A DNA stretch of 47,515 nucleotides from an uncultured Lachnospiraceae bacterium. GTDB lineage: Bacteria > Bacillota > Clostridia > Lachnospirales > Lachnospiraceae. The notes beneath the pieces are model-generated. The model was not told the DNA's origin. It searched no databases and saw only the letters and a list, made by a program, of their open reading frames with translations. Of this stretch, positions 1 through 10,107 are shown piece after piece (within the stretch, counting starts at the first letter, position 1; every line of letters starts with the position of its first letter). The DNA is taken from NCBI GenBank assembly GCA_905235845.1, contig CAJONG010000002.1, positions 1 through 47,515 on the forward strand, read 5' to 3'. Both the position numbers and the translations under genes were made by a program.

Positions 1-1
1 T

Positions 2-157
2 CTAAGCCTTATAAGGCAGATATGTAAGAGAGTGCTTGTGATGAAGGGCGGATATGTGGTCGAAAGCGGTGATGTGGAGAAGATATTCAACGAGCCGAAG
101 AATGATTATACTAAGAAGCTCATAGATTCAATACCCAAAGTGGAATTGGGACCATAG
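2..157 (+). CDS. Oligopeptide/dipeptide ABC transporter ATP-binding protein, C-terminal end (truncated by window start)
   Basis: Frame 2 reads ...LIRQICKRVLVMKGGYVVESGDVEKIFNEPKNDYTKKLIDSIPKVELGP*, typical of the C-terminus of OppD/DppD-type ATPases; followed at once by a second ABC ATPase. Confidence 0.85.
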   Translation, partial: LSLIRQICKRVLVMKGGYVVESGDVEKIFNEPKNDYTKKLIDSIPKVELGP

Positions 158-176
158 CAGCGGGGAATAAAGGAAT

Positions 177-920
177 ATGAACAATATCCTGGAAGTGAAG
201 GATGTCAAAGTCTCTTTTCCGGAAGAGAGACGTACCATCTTCGATAAACGTAAAAGAATAGATGTGCTTAAGGGCGTAAGCTTTAATATCGGTGAGGGCG
301 AGATAGTCGGACTTGTGGGCGAATCGGGCTGTGGCAAGTCGACGCTTGCCAAGGTAATATTAGGTCTTATCAAGCCGGATTCGGGAGAGATCATCCATAG
401 AAGCAGGCATCCGCAGATGATCTTCCAGGACCCTTACAGCAGCCTTAATCCATCCAAGACAGTGGATTTCATATTGGAGGAGCCGCTTAGGAATCTTACG
501 GATCTTAATAAAGAGGAGAGACTTATAAGAGCCAAGGAGAGACTCATACAGGCGGGACTTGATGATAAATATCTGTACAGGAAACCGTCCGAGCTGTCGG
601 GAGGACAGAGACAGAGAGTATGCATAGCGGAAAGCCTTATGATGGATCCAAAGCTACTAATAGCTGATGAGCCCGTGTCGGCGCTTGATGTTACGATACA
701 AGCCCAGATACTTAAGCTTTTAGATGATCTCCAGGAGAGCCTTGGGCTGTCGATACTGTTCATATCGCATGATCTAAGAGTGGTATATCAGCTATGTGAC
801 AGGGTCATAGTGCTCAGGGATGGTGTTATAGCCGAACAGGGGGATATAGATGAGGTATACAGGCATCCGAAGCATGAATATACCAAAGAACTGCTTGAGG
901 CATCAGGGATTGTAAGTTAA
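177..920 (+). CDS. Oligopeptide/dipeptide ABC transporter ATP-binding protein (OppF/DppF-like)
   Basis: Walker A GESGCGKST, signature LSGGQRQR, Walker B LLIADEPVSALD, C-terminal YRHPKHEYTKELL. Confidence 0.95.
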   Translation: MNNILEVKDVKVSFPEERRTIFDKRKRIDVLKGVSFNIGEGEIVGLVGESGCGKSTLAKVILGLIKPDSGEIIHRSRHPQMIFQDPYSSLNPSKTVDFILEEPLRNLTDLNKEERLIRAKERLIQAGLDDKYLYRKPSELSGGQRQRVCIAESLMMDPKLLIADEPVSALDVTIQAQILKLLDDLQESLGLSILFISHDLRVVYQLCDRVIVLRDGVIAEQGDIDEVYRHPKHEYTKELLEASGIVS

Positions 921-1024
921 TTTTATTATCAAAATAATATAACGTTCTGCTATAAAGATTTGTTACTCTTGATACGATATAATATATGCAAGGCAGAGGA
1001 TAACTGCCACACAGAGGATTAAAG

Positions 1025-1399
1025 ATGAGCATATATGATGTTGGTTACGGCGGATTCGGCGCCTTTCAGAACAACTTCAGAATAAATGACATTCCCAAGG
1101 TCGAGCAGGTTAAGCCGGTAGAAGAGGTTAAGCCTTCTGTTGAGGTTAATGAGCCTAAGAAGCTTGATATACAGGAGATCGAACGGCCAAGGACCACAGA
1201 CCCGAACAGTATATCGATAGAGTTCAATAAGGGAAATGATCATTCCTACATCGGAAGCACCAAGGACATTGCAGGACTGGATGTGCAGAAGGCCATCTCG
1301 GCAATGCAGCAGGACAGCGTACTTCAGGAGTACAACTACTTCGTTGGCAGCGCAGATAAGGTATTCAGCTCAAGTGACGGTGTAGTACTTGCCAAGTAA
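1025..1399 (+). CDS. Small hypothetical protein with KPVEEVKPSVEV repeat-like segment
   Basis: 124 aa ORF, followed by an intrinsic terminator. Confidence 0.75.
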   Translation: MSIYDVGYGGFGAFQNNFRINDIPKVEQVKPVEEVKPSVEVNEPKKLDIQEIERPRTTDPNSISIEFNKGNDHSYIGSTKDIAGLDVQKAISAMQQDSVLQEYNYFVGSADKVFSSSDGVVLAK

Positions 1400-1447
1400 A
1401 ATATTACTGATTATACATTTTCATTTTCTTCCTTCCTAACTTTTTAT

Positions 1448-1483
1448 AAAATACCCACTGCTTTGCGGTGGGTATTTTGATTT
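1448..1483 (+). terminator. Rho-independent terminator
   Basis: AAAATACCCACTGCTTTGCGGTGGGTATTTTGATTTT: strong stem with T-rich tail. Confidence 0.9.
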
Positions 1484-1511
1484 TATCTGACTTCTCTGAT
1501 ATTATGTATGT

Positions 1512-2030
1512 ATGTTTGAGAGATTATATCCGGATGAATACTATGAATCGGCATATGTGATCCCATATGAGGAGTTCTATGAGAAGGGTTATCGGGCGAT
1601 CATATATGATATAGACAACACCCTTGTTCCACACGGTGCGCCTGCTGATGCCAGAAGCATCGAGCTTTTTGACAGATTAAGAGCGATCGGTTTTGCCTGC
1701 ACACTCTTATCCAATAACAAAAAGGAAAGGGTGGATATGTTCAATAAGGATGTGGGCGTATATACAATATATAAAGCGGGGAAGCCGTCCCCTTCGGGAT
1801 ATATAAAGGCCTGTGAGATGATGGGCAGTACAACCGCTAATACTATATCTGTCGGAGACCAGATATTCACCGATGTATGGGGAGCTAAGAGAGCCGGCAT
1901 CAGATCCCTGATGGTAAGATATATTGATCCCAAGGAGGAGATACAGATCATACTTAAGAGACGGCTTGAGTTCTTCGTATTAAGGGAATACCGGAAAAAC
2001 AGGAAAAAGAAAAAATGTGTTGAAAAATAA
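1512..2030 (+). CDS. YqeG family HAD-IIIA phosphatase
   Basis: AIIYDIDNTLVPHG motif, SNNKKERV, GDQIFTDVWGAKRAG; about 170 aa. Confidence 0.92.
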   Translation: MFERLYPDEYYESAYVIPYEEFYEKGYRAIIYDIDNTLVPHGAPADARSIELFDRLRAIGFACTLLSNNKKERVDMFNKDVGVYTIYKAGKPSPSGYIKACEMMGSTTANTISVGDQIFTDVWGAKRAGIRSLMVRYIDPKEEIQIILKRRLEFFVLREYRKNRKKKKCVEK

Positions 2031-2085
2031 CAGGACATAGTATACACTATTAAAGAATTATTGTCGAATATTAGGAGGAATATGT

Positions 2086-2643
2086 ATGATAGCAGCAGGT
2101 GATTTCAGAAATGGAGTTACTATTGAGCTTGAGGGTAATGTCTACCAGATCATTGAGTTCCAGCATGTTAAGCCCGGTAAGGGTGCTGCCTTTGTAAGGA
2201 CGAAGCTTAAGAACATCAAATCGGGCGGCGTAGTGGAGAAGACATTCAGACCTACAGAGAAGTGCCCCAAGGCTCATGTAGATAGAAAGGATATGCAGTA
2301 TCTGTATAAGGACGGAGATCTGTATTACTTCATGGATTCCGAGACATATGAGCAGATCGCTTTGAATCAGGATGCGGTTGGCGATGCACTCAAGTTCGTC
2401 AAGGAGAACGAGGTATGTAAGGTTTGCTCACATAAGGGAGAAGTATTCTCGGTTGAGCCTCCGTTATTCGTAGAGTTGGTCATCACAGAGACAGAGCCCG
2501 GATTCAAGGGTGATACCGCAACTGGTGCCACCAAGCCGGCTACTGTTGAGACAGGTGCTCAGGTTCAGGTGCCTCTCTTTGTGGATCAGGGTGAGACGAT
2601 CAAGATTGACACCCGTACAGGAGAGTATCTTTCCAGAGTGTAA
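2086..2643 (+). CDS. efp: Translation elongation factor P
   Basis: [45 protein letters not shown]-terminal [20 protein letters not shown]. Confidence 0.98.
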   Translation: MIAAGDFRNGVTIELEGNVYQIIEFQHVKPGKGAAFVRTKLKNIKSGGVVEKTFRPTEKCPKAHVDRKDMQYLYKDGDLYYFMDSETYEQIALNQDAVGDALKFVKENEVCKVCSHKGEVFSVEPPLFVELVITETEPGFKGDTATGATKPATVETGAQVQVPLFVDQGETIKIDTRTGEYLSRV

Positions 2644-2673
2644 TGTAACTGAAAGTGTAAGACAGTGTACTTT

Positions 2674-2705
2674 TAAGGCAACGATTTTATCGTTGCCTTT
2701 TTTGT
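2674..2705 (+). terminator. Rho-independent terminator downstream of efp
   Basis: AAGGCAACGATTTTATCGTTGCCTTTTTTGTT. Confidence 0.88.
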
Positions 2706-2727
2706 TATGTATCGAAAGGAGAAGTTA

Positions 2728-3729
2728 ATGAATAATAATGTGGCTGCGAATAACAATGTAATACTTGGTATGGACTGCTTCTTAGAGGAGCTTAAGAACA
2801 GGCTGAGTGAGTACTATAAGGATGAATACAGTGTAAACATCAAGACAATAACGAAGAATAACGACAAGGTAAGACATGGACTGTCCATCCATAAGAGGGG
2901 AACCAATGTGTCTCCGACCATATACCTTGATGAAGCATATGAGGATTACACCAAGGGCAAGAGCCTCTGTGAGATAGCCTCCGAGATCATAGCTACCAGA
3001 CGTGAATGCAAGGAAAGTCTGGACTTTGAAGCAGAGCATTTTATGGATTACGAATGGGTAAGAAGCAGGCTTGGGATAAGGCTTATAGGGAAGAGCCTTA
3101 ACTCTAAGAGACTTAAGGAATTACCGCATGTGGATTTTTCAGATATGGCGATCGTATTCTATGTGGAGGTGGATGAAGACAGCATAGGTAAAGGTACGAT
3201 ATTCATTAAGAAAGAATATATGGATGAGTGGTCTGTCAATATCAAGAGGCTGTATACGGATGCAATGAACAATGCGATGCAGAAGGAACAGCCTGTATTG
3301 GAGGATATAATGACCATGTTAATGGAACTGTACAATGCAAGATTCGGAGAGGAAGGAGATGAGGACTATAAGGCTGTGCTTGAGGGTATCAGAGACGGAG
3401 CAAAGGAGCGTGGAAAGATGTATGTACTGTCCAATCAGTCGAGAAATAACGGAGCTTCAGTCATCACATACCCCGGGATGCTGCACGATATAGGTGAATC
3501 ACTGGGAAGCGACTTCTATATAATCCCCAGTTCAATACATGAGGTGATAATCCTGCCTGTGATCGAAGATTCGGATCATGGATATTTGTTGTCAGCTATG
3601 GTGAAGGAAGTCAATGAGACCAAGCTTGAACCGGAAAATGTACTGTCGGATCATGCCTACAGATATCACAGGAATACCAACTGGTTAGAGCCTTTCAGTC
3701 AGTCTGTTATTGATGATCCGGCTGCTTAA
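2728..3729 (+). CDS. DUF5688-like hypothetical protein
   Basis: Long ORF with IHKRGTNVSPTIYLDEAYEDYTKGKSLCEIASEII pattern; ATG MNNNVAAN preceded by AAAGGAG. Confidence 0.75.
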   Translation: MNNNVAANNNVILGMDCFLEELKNRLSEYYKDEYSVNIKTITKNNDKVRHGLSIHKRGTNVSPTIYLDEAYEDYTKGKSLCEIASEIIATRRECKESLDFEAEHFMDYEWVRSRLGIRLIGKSLNSKRLKELPHVDFSDMAIVFYVEVDEDSIGKGTIFIKKEYMDEWSVNIKRLYTDAMNNAMQKEQPVLEDIMTMLMELYNARFGEEGDEDYKAVLEGIRDGAKERGKMYVLSNQSRNNGASVITYPGMLHDIGESLGSDFYIIPSSIHEVIILPVIEDSDHGYLLSAMVKEVNETKLEPENVLSDHAYRYHRNTNWLEPFSQSVIDDPAA

Positions 3730-3774
3730 GCCTATGCATTTTACATAAGGGCAGGCTGATGTTATACTGTACCT

Positions 3775-5376
3775 ATGCGCAAAAAAAGGAAAGACAACGT
3801 AATAGAGGCTGTGGCAGGAGTCATCCTTCTGATAATTGCTTTCATATGTTACCTTCTGTTCTTCAGATATGTGCAAGGAGATGACATATGGTATGACGAG
3901 GTCTTCTCCATGGGCTTTATAAGAGAAGATATAAGAGGGCTTGCGGCGCTTACGGCCATGGATGTCCATCCGCCGTTTTATTATATGTATCTTAAGGCGG
4001 CGGTGGCGCTTATATGTACTTTATCCGAAAGTACTGGTATCGTACAGGCTGCTAAGGCTGCATCCCTCCTTCCGTGGATAGGACTCTTTATCATGGCACT
4101 CATACCCGTCAGGAAGCGCTTCGGAATGCTGACGGCGGGACTTTTCATATTACTTATAACAGCCATGCCGCAGATAGCTCCTTATTATACTGAGATAAGG
4201 ATGTATTCCCTTGCGCTTATGCTTGTGACCTTCGAGATATTATTGTCAGTTAAGCTTGCCGAGGGCATGATATACGATGGGAGAGTGAGCGTCCCGGTGG
4301 CTGTCGTTTTTACGATAGTGGGACTTATAACGGCTTATACCCAGTATTATGCCTGCATAGCAGTTATTGGATCGTATATTGCGCTGACCTGTCTTATACT
4401 TATGTATGCCGGGAATAAGAAGAAGTCTTTTATGGCATTGCTTGGATGTGCAGTCGTATCTGCCATCGCATACATGCCGTGGCTGCCGGTGCTTATAAGG
4501 CAGGCTGATAATATAAGCGGAAGCTATTGGATACAGCCGCTTACGTTAAGGAGTATAGGAGGCTGTATCAAGTATCTTACAATGCCCGTAATAGACGTAT
4601 CACCTGTTATTAAATATACCGCTACGGGCTGCGTTATCCTTTCCACATTATGTACGATCATATTGTATCTTATACGGAGAGAAAAAAGCAGTACAGAGAG
4701 CAGCACAGAGAATGAAGGAAGCAGTATTGTTATAGAAAAAAACAGTGACAGATATGATATAATAATACTGTTATGCTGCCTGATGCCGATCGCGGTCGTT
4801 GTTGTAAGCGGATTCATCTTATCTGCTATGGGAACACCCATTTTCGTATACAGATATATGATACCGGCTGCCGGAGGACTGTGGCTTTTCGTGGCAACAG
4901 GAGCGGGAAAGGTAGGCAGATCATATATAAGGATTCCTTTCGTATGTGTCTTCATAGCGGTTTGCCTGCTTAACATGAGGGGATACAGCATAGAGGAGCA
5001 TAAGAAGCTTGATATGATCGCTATAGCTGACGAGAACCTTGCCAAGATACCTAAGGGAAGTGTGATAGTTACCAATTTCGATCATGTCACTGCCGTAATC
5101 GGGGAGAGGATGACTGATGAGAAAGTGGTACTGTATGACAATGAGATCGACAGGCTGATTCCTATGATGTATGCCAATGTATCGGACGGATTCACGGATG
5201 ATGATCTGATCAACCTGTTAGATGCCGGAGAGAGGGTGTATTTCTTCGGAAGCTTTAATTCAAGGGAAGAGATCATCAGTAAATGGAGTGAGCTTAGAAT
5301 AGGCAGTGAACTCACCGATAGTATAATGGTGGAGAGATATTGGTTCAATATCTACAGACTATACAGGATCGATTGA
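3775..5376 (+). CDS. GT39/ArnT-like polytopic membrane glycosyltransferase
   Basis: Many TM segments, DDIWYDEVFSMGF and MDVHPPFYYMYLK motifs typical of PMT/ArnT-like GT-C enzymes. Confidence 0.75.
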   Translation: MRKKRKDNVIEAVAGVILLIIAFICYLLFFRYVQGDDIWYDEVFSMGFIREDIRGLAALTAMDVHPPFYYMYLKAAVALICTLSESTGIVQAAKAASLLPWIGLFIMALIPVRKRFGMLTAGLFILLITAMPQIAPYYTEIRMYSLALMLVTFEILLSVKLAEGMIYDGRVSVPVAVVFTIVGLITAYTQYYACIAVIGSYIALTCLILMYAGNKKKSFMALLGCAVVSAIAYMPWLPVLIRQADNISGSYWIQPLTLRSIGGCIKYLTMPVIDVSPVIKYTATGCVILSTLCTIILYLIRREKSSTESSTENEGSSIVIEKNSDRYDIIILLCCLMPIAVVVVSGFILSAMGTPIFVYRYMIPAAGGLWLFVATGAGKVGRSYIRIPFVCVFIAVCLLNMRGYSIEEHKKLDMIAIADENLAKIPKGSVIVTNFDHVTAVIGERMTDEKVVLYDNEIDRLIPMMYANVSDGFTDDDLINLLDAGERVYFFGSFNSREEIISKWSELRIGSELTDSIMVERYWFNIYRLYRID

Positions 5377-5378
5377 AC

Positions 5379-6935
5379 ATGAGTATAGACAGAGAGAAGT
5401 TGATTAAAGCAATCAAAAAAAATATTGTGGCTATTGTGTTCATCGGGATAATGTCGGTGATATATATATATACCATGTTCAATAATAAGCCATGGTATGA
5501 TGAATTATATACATATTACTATTTCATAAGCAGAGGACCGATATATGCGGCTATACACTGGCCCGTACCCAATAATCACGTGGGTTATTCCGTGCTGTCC
5601 GCCATCTTTGACCTCTTCGGCAATCAGTATATAGGCTTAAGAGGCGTATCCTGCATTGCAGCCATATTAAATCTCGTACTTCTATACAGATTCTCACGCA
5701 GATTCATGAACAGATTCTTTGCAACGGGTGTGATAGCATTGTATGCAGGTTCATACCTGACGTTCCGTCTGTCCGTACAGGGCAGAGGATATACTCTTGC
5801 CATAACCTGCTACCTTGTGACGATGATCGAGATATACAATATATGTACCGAGGTTCATAAGAAGCGCAATTATGTAATTCTCGGATTGGCAATGATGTAC
5901 GGTATGTACATACTGCCAAGCTCGGTGTACTGGGTCATTCCAAGTTGTATAACGGGCGGTCTGTATCTTCTTGTGAAAAAGAACTATGACCGGCTTAGGA
6001 ATCTGATAATATGTGCACTGGGAGCCGCCGGGGGGACATTCCTCCTGTATACTGTCATATGGCTTGCCATAGGCGCCAATCTTATGAGCAAGGATGCGGA
6101 AAGTATTTTCTACGGTGTCGATCAGGCCCTTGTTGTGCTCAGGGATCCTCTCGGCTCTTTCACGACAGGTATAAAATATATGCTTGCCACTCCATATATC
6201 CAGAGTATCGACAGGACCGAATGTATCAGAACCATGTATGTGTATCTCAAGGAACTCTTTGATAATTTCTACAATTATAGCGGTATATCCATATTCATCC
6301 TGACGGTCATCATCTTCGTCTGGAATATATGCCAGGCTTTAAGACAGTTGTATTACAAGAGGAACAGGTTCATGGCAAGCATATTTGTCACGACCAATCT
6401 GATCATGGTCCCCGTTATGCTAATGATACAGAGTGTGCACCCGTATAAAAGGGTATTAAGCTTTTATTTCATACCGATCGCTTTCGGAGTCATGCATATG
6501 CTGAATAATTTCTGCGATGAATACTTATCCGACAGCTTCAAGCGTAATTTTGGAACAGCGGCCATGTGTGTCAGCGTGATCTTGGCTCTGTATTGTGTGA
6601 ACAGCGAATACTACAGAGAACCTTTAGCAGACAGGGAGAATGTGATCGAGGATGTACTGGCTAAGGTTGATACATCCGGGATAGATAAGATACATTATAC
6701 CGACGACTATCAGAAGTATGTGCTTAAGTTCTATCATGATGTGATGCCTGAGGAGTGCGAGGAACTGTCAGATGCCAATTATGTGATGATAGGTCCGGAG
6801 CTAAGGGATAATAAGTATAATGAGCCGGTATGGCCGGTATTATACAGCTATCATATGGCCAGACTTAATTATATAGAGGACAAAATGACGGAGATCGCAT
6901 CCAATGACAGCTATACCATATACGCTAGACAATGA
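5379..6935 (+). CDS. GT39/ArnT-like polytopic membrane glycosyltransferase (tandem paralogue)
   Basis: NKPWYDELYTYYYF motif and PNNHVGYSVL; many TM segments. ATG at 5379 lies just after the upstream stop. Confidence 0.75.
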   Translation: MSIDREKLIKAIKKNIVAIVFIGIMSVIYIYTMFNNKPWYDELYTYYYFISRGPIYAAIHWPVPNNHVGYSVLSAIFDLFGNQYIGLRGVSCIAAILNLVLLYRFSRRFMNRFFATGVIALYAGSYLTFRLSVQGRGYTLAITCYLVTMIEIYNICTEVHKKRNYVILGLAMMYGMYILPSSVYWVIPSCITGGLYLLVKKNYDRLRNLIICALGAAGGTFLLYTVIWLAIGANLMSKDAESIFYGVDQALVVLRDPLGSFTTGIKYMLATPYIQSIDRTECIRTMYVYLKELFDNFYNYSGISIFILTVIIFVWNICQALRQLYYKRNRFMASIFVTTNLIMVPVMLMIQSVHPYKRVLSFYFIPIAFGVMHMLNNFCDEYLSDSFKRNFGTAAMCVSVILALYCVNSEYYREPLADRENVIEDVLAKVDTSGIDKIHYTDDYQKYVLKFYHDVMPEECEELSDANYVMIGPELRDNKYNEPVWPVLYSYHMARLNYIEDKMTEIASNDSYTIYARQ

Positions 6936-7009
6936 GGGCCGAATGTGGTAGTATAGATTGGCTGTAACATTTTTGTAACAATTAATGATACGACCATTAG
7001 ATGTTACAT

Positions 7010-7081
7010 GTGCCCGTAGTCTAATGGATAGAACGAAGGCCTCCGACGCCTTTAATGCAGGTTCGATTCCTGTCGGGCACA
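7010..7081 (+). tRNA. tRNA-Arg (anticodon CCG)
   Basis: Acceptor GTGCCCG/CGGGCAC 7/7; anticodon arm AAGGC-CTCCGAC-GCCTT with CCG at 34-36; T-arm GCAGG-TTCGATT-CCTGT. CCA not encoded. Confidence 0.96.
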
Positions 7082-7102
7082 TTTTTAAGGAGATAATACA
7101 AA

Positions 7103-8416
7103 GTGAAAGAGAAAAAGACCAATGTCTTTGTTGAATGGATCAAGGACGTTGTTGAACTCATTAAGGACAATAAAAGGATCGTGCTAACCGTCCTAGCCTT
7201 TATAGTGCTTCTGGTCGCTGTCATAATGATATCCACAAGGATGGCCAAGGGCTCCAAGGAAGCGATCGTAGTCATGACGGAGGATGCATCCGAGTCCTCG
7301 GAGGAGTATGTCATCACGGAGGAAGCGCTTAAAAAGGATGCATATCCTGAGATCAACAACCTGATGAATAAATATTATTCGGCTGCGGCTGATGGCGATA
7401 TAGATGCTATTGAGACCATGAGAAGCGGTCTGGACGATAAGGAGAAGATCGTCATAAGCAAGAAGGCCGAGTACGTGGAGAGCTATCCGACGATAGTGTG
7501 CTACACCAAGCCGGGTCCAATTGACAAGACCTACCTTGCGTATGTGAATTATGAGGTCAAGCTTAAGGAATTCGACGATCTTGTTCCCGGGATGAACGTG
7601 TGGTATGTATGCGTGGATGATTCTGGCAGATACTATATCAACGAAGATCCGCAGGATGATAAGATCATAGAATACTGTAAGATAGTATCTGTACAGGATG
7701 ATGTACAGGATCTCAGCAATACGGTCAATGTTAAGTATAATGAGATAATGGAGAATAATACTGAGCTTGCCAAGTTCATGGATGAGCTGGGTGTGCAGAT
7801 GAAGGTCGATGTGGGTGAGGAGCTTGCCAAGGCACAGTTACCTGAGTCAGAGGAGGAGACTGTGGAAGAGGTAAGCGAGTCGGAAGCGGAGGAGCCTGTA
7901 AGCACGGTTAAGACTGTCAGAGCGATAACCGTAGTCAATGTAAGGGCATCTGACAGCGAGAAAGCCGATAAGGTCGGTAAGGCTGAGACGGGACAGGAAT
8001 TCACTCTTCTTGAGGAGAAGGCTAACGGCTGGTCCAAGATCCAGTATGAGGATAAGGAAGCTTTCATTAAGTCCGAATATCTCGAAGCTGTAAGTGTTGA
8101 GACCGCTCAGGCCGATGCATCTGCGGATAACGAGACTGATAATAAGGATGATAATTCCTCGACCGATAACAGCAAAAGCAGTAATGATTCTACCCAAAGT
8201 GATGATGGCGAAGCAATAAAGAATTCACCGTCATCCGGGACGGGTACTGCTTCAGATACAGTCAAGGTCAGAAAAGAGGCTTCAACCGATTCCGAGCAGC
8301 TTGGACTGCTCTATGGCGGAGAAAGGGTTGAGATCGTGGAGAAGCAGTCTAACGGATGGACAAAGGTTAAGTATAAAAACTCTACCGGATTCGTTAAGAG
8401 TGAGTATCTGAGATAG
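7103..8416 (+). CDS. Membrane-anchored protein with two C-terminal bacterial SH3 domains
   Basis: N-terminal TM (IVLTVLAFIVLLVAVIMI); two SH3b repeats VNVRASDSEKADKVGKAETGQEFTLLEEKANGWSKIQYEDKEAFIKSEYL and VKVRKEASTDSEQLGLLYGGERVEIVEKQSNGWTKVKYKNSTGFVKSEYLR. GTG start after AAGGAGA. Confidence 0.88.
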   Translation: MKEKKTNVFVEWIKDVVELIKDNKRIVLTVLAFIVLLVAVIMISTRMAKGSKEAIVVMTEDASESSEEYVITEEALKKDAYPEINNLMNKYYSAAADGDIDAIETMRSGLDDKEKIVISKKAEYVESYPTIVCYTKPGPIDKTYLAYVNYEVKLKEFDDLVPGMNVWYVCVDDSGRYYINEDPQDDKIIEYCKIVSVQDDVQDLSNTVNVKYNEIMENNTELAKFMDELGVQMKVDVGEELAKAQLPESEEETVEEVSESEAEEPVSTVKTVRAITVVNVRASDSEKADKVGKAETGQEFTLLEEKANGWSKIQYEDKEAFIKSEYLEAVSVETAQADASADNETDNKDDNSSTDNSKSSNDSTQSDDGEAIKNSPSSGTGTASDTVKVRKEASTDSEQLGLLYGGERVEIVEKQSNGWTKVKYKNSTGFVKSEYLR

Positions 8417-8453
8417 AACGATAAGAATGTGAATAAAAATATGTAAAGAGGTA

Positions 8454-8482
8454 TTGCATAATTGTATACAATATGTTATTAT
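8454..8482 (+). promoter_or_regulatory. Putative gdhA promoter (TTGCAT-N17-TATTAT) with ATTGTATACAAT palindrome inside the spacer
   Basis: -35-like 8454-8459, -10-like 8477-8482, perfect 12-bp palindrome 8461-8472. Confidence 0.55.
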
Positions 8483-8488
8483 CGTTAA

Positions 8489-9919
<1,431 letters not shown>

Positions 9920-9940
9920 TAGTTTGATCTAAGGATGTTA

Positions 9941-9980
9941 TATCGGGTACAGGCAAAAAAGCCTGTACCTGATTTTTTTT
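9941..9980 (+). terminator. Rho-independent terminator downstream of gdhA
   Basis: ATCGGGTACAGGC-AAAAAA-GCCTGTACCTGATTTTTTTT. Confidence 0.93.
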
Positions 9981-10024
9981 ATGAAAGCGAGCCAAGGATG
10001 GCGAGCACCGAAGAATTATGGTAT
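9981..10024. repeat. Direct repeat copy 1 (about 44 bp)
   Basis: ATGAAAGCGAGCCAAGGATGGCGAGCACCGAAGAATTATGGTAT; identical to copy 2 except A/G at one position. Confidence 0.9.
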
Positions 10025-10052
10025 TACACGGATGTATTACAGAATTCTGAGG

Positions 10053-10096
10053 ATGAAAGCGAGCCAAGGATGGCGAGCGCCGAAGAATTATGGTAT
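10053..10096. repeat. Direct repeat copy 2 (about 44 bp)
   Basis: ATGAAAGCGAGCCAAGGATGGCGAGCGCCGAAGAATTATGGTAT, 72 bp after copy 1; runs into TATAAT just before the mscS-like gene. Confidence 0.9.
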
Positions 10097-10107
10097 AATT
10101 GAAAATT

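Noticed and set aside
128-394. Minus-strand ORF opposite the ABC ATPase (and many similar antisense ORFs in the track)
   Set aside because: Low-complexity Ser/Leu/Ile-rich translations are shadows of well-supported sense genes; no motifs or ribosome sites.
6972-7009. TGTAACA/TGTTACA inverted repeat upstream of tRNA-Arg
   Set aside because: Only 7-bp arms in AT-rich sequence; likely chance or ordinary promoter sequence.
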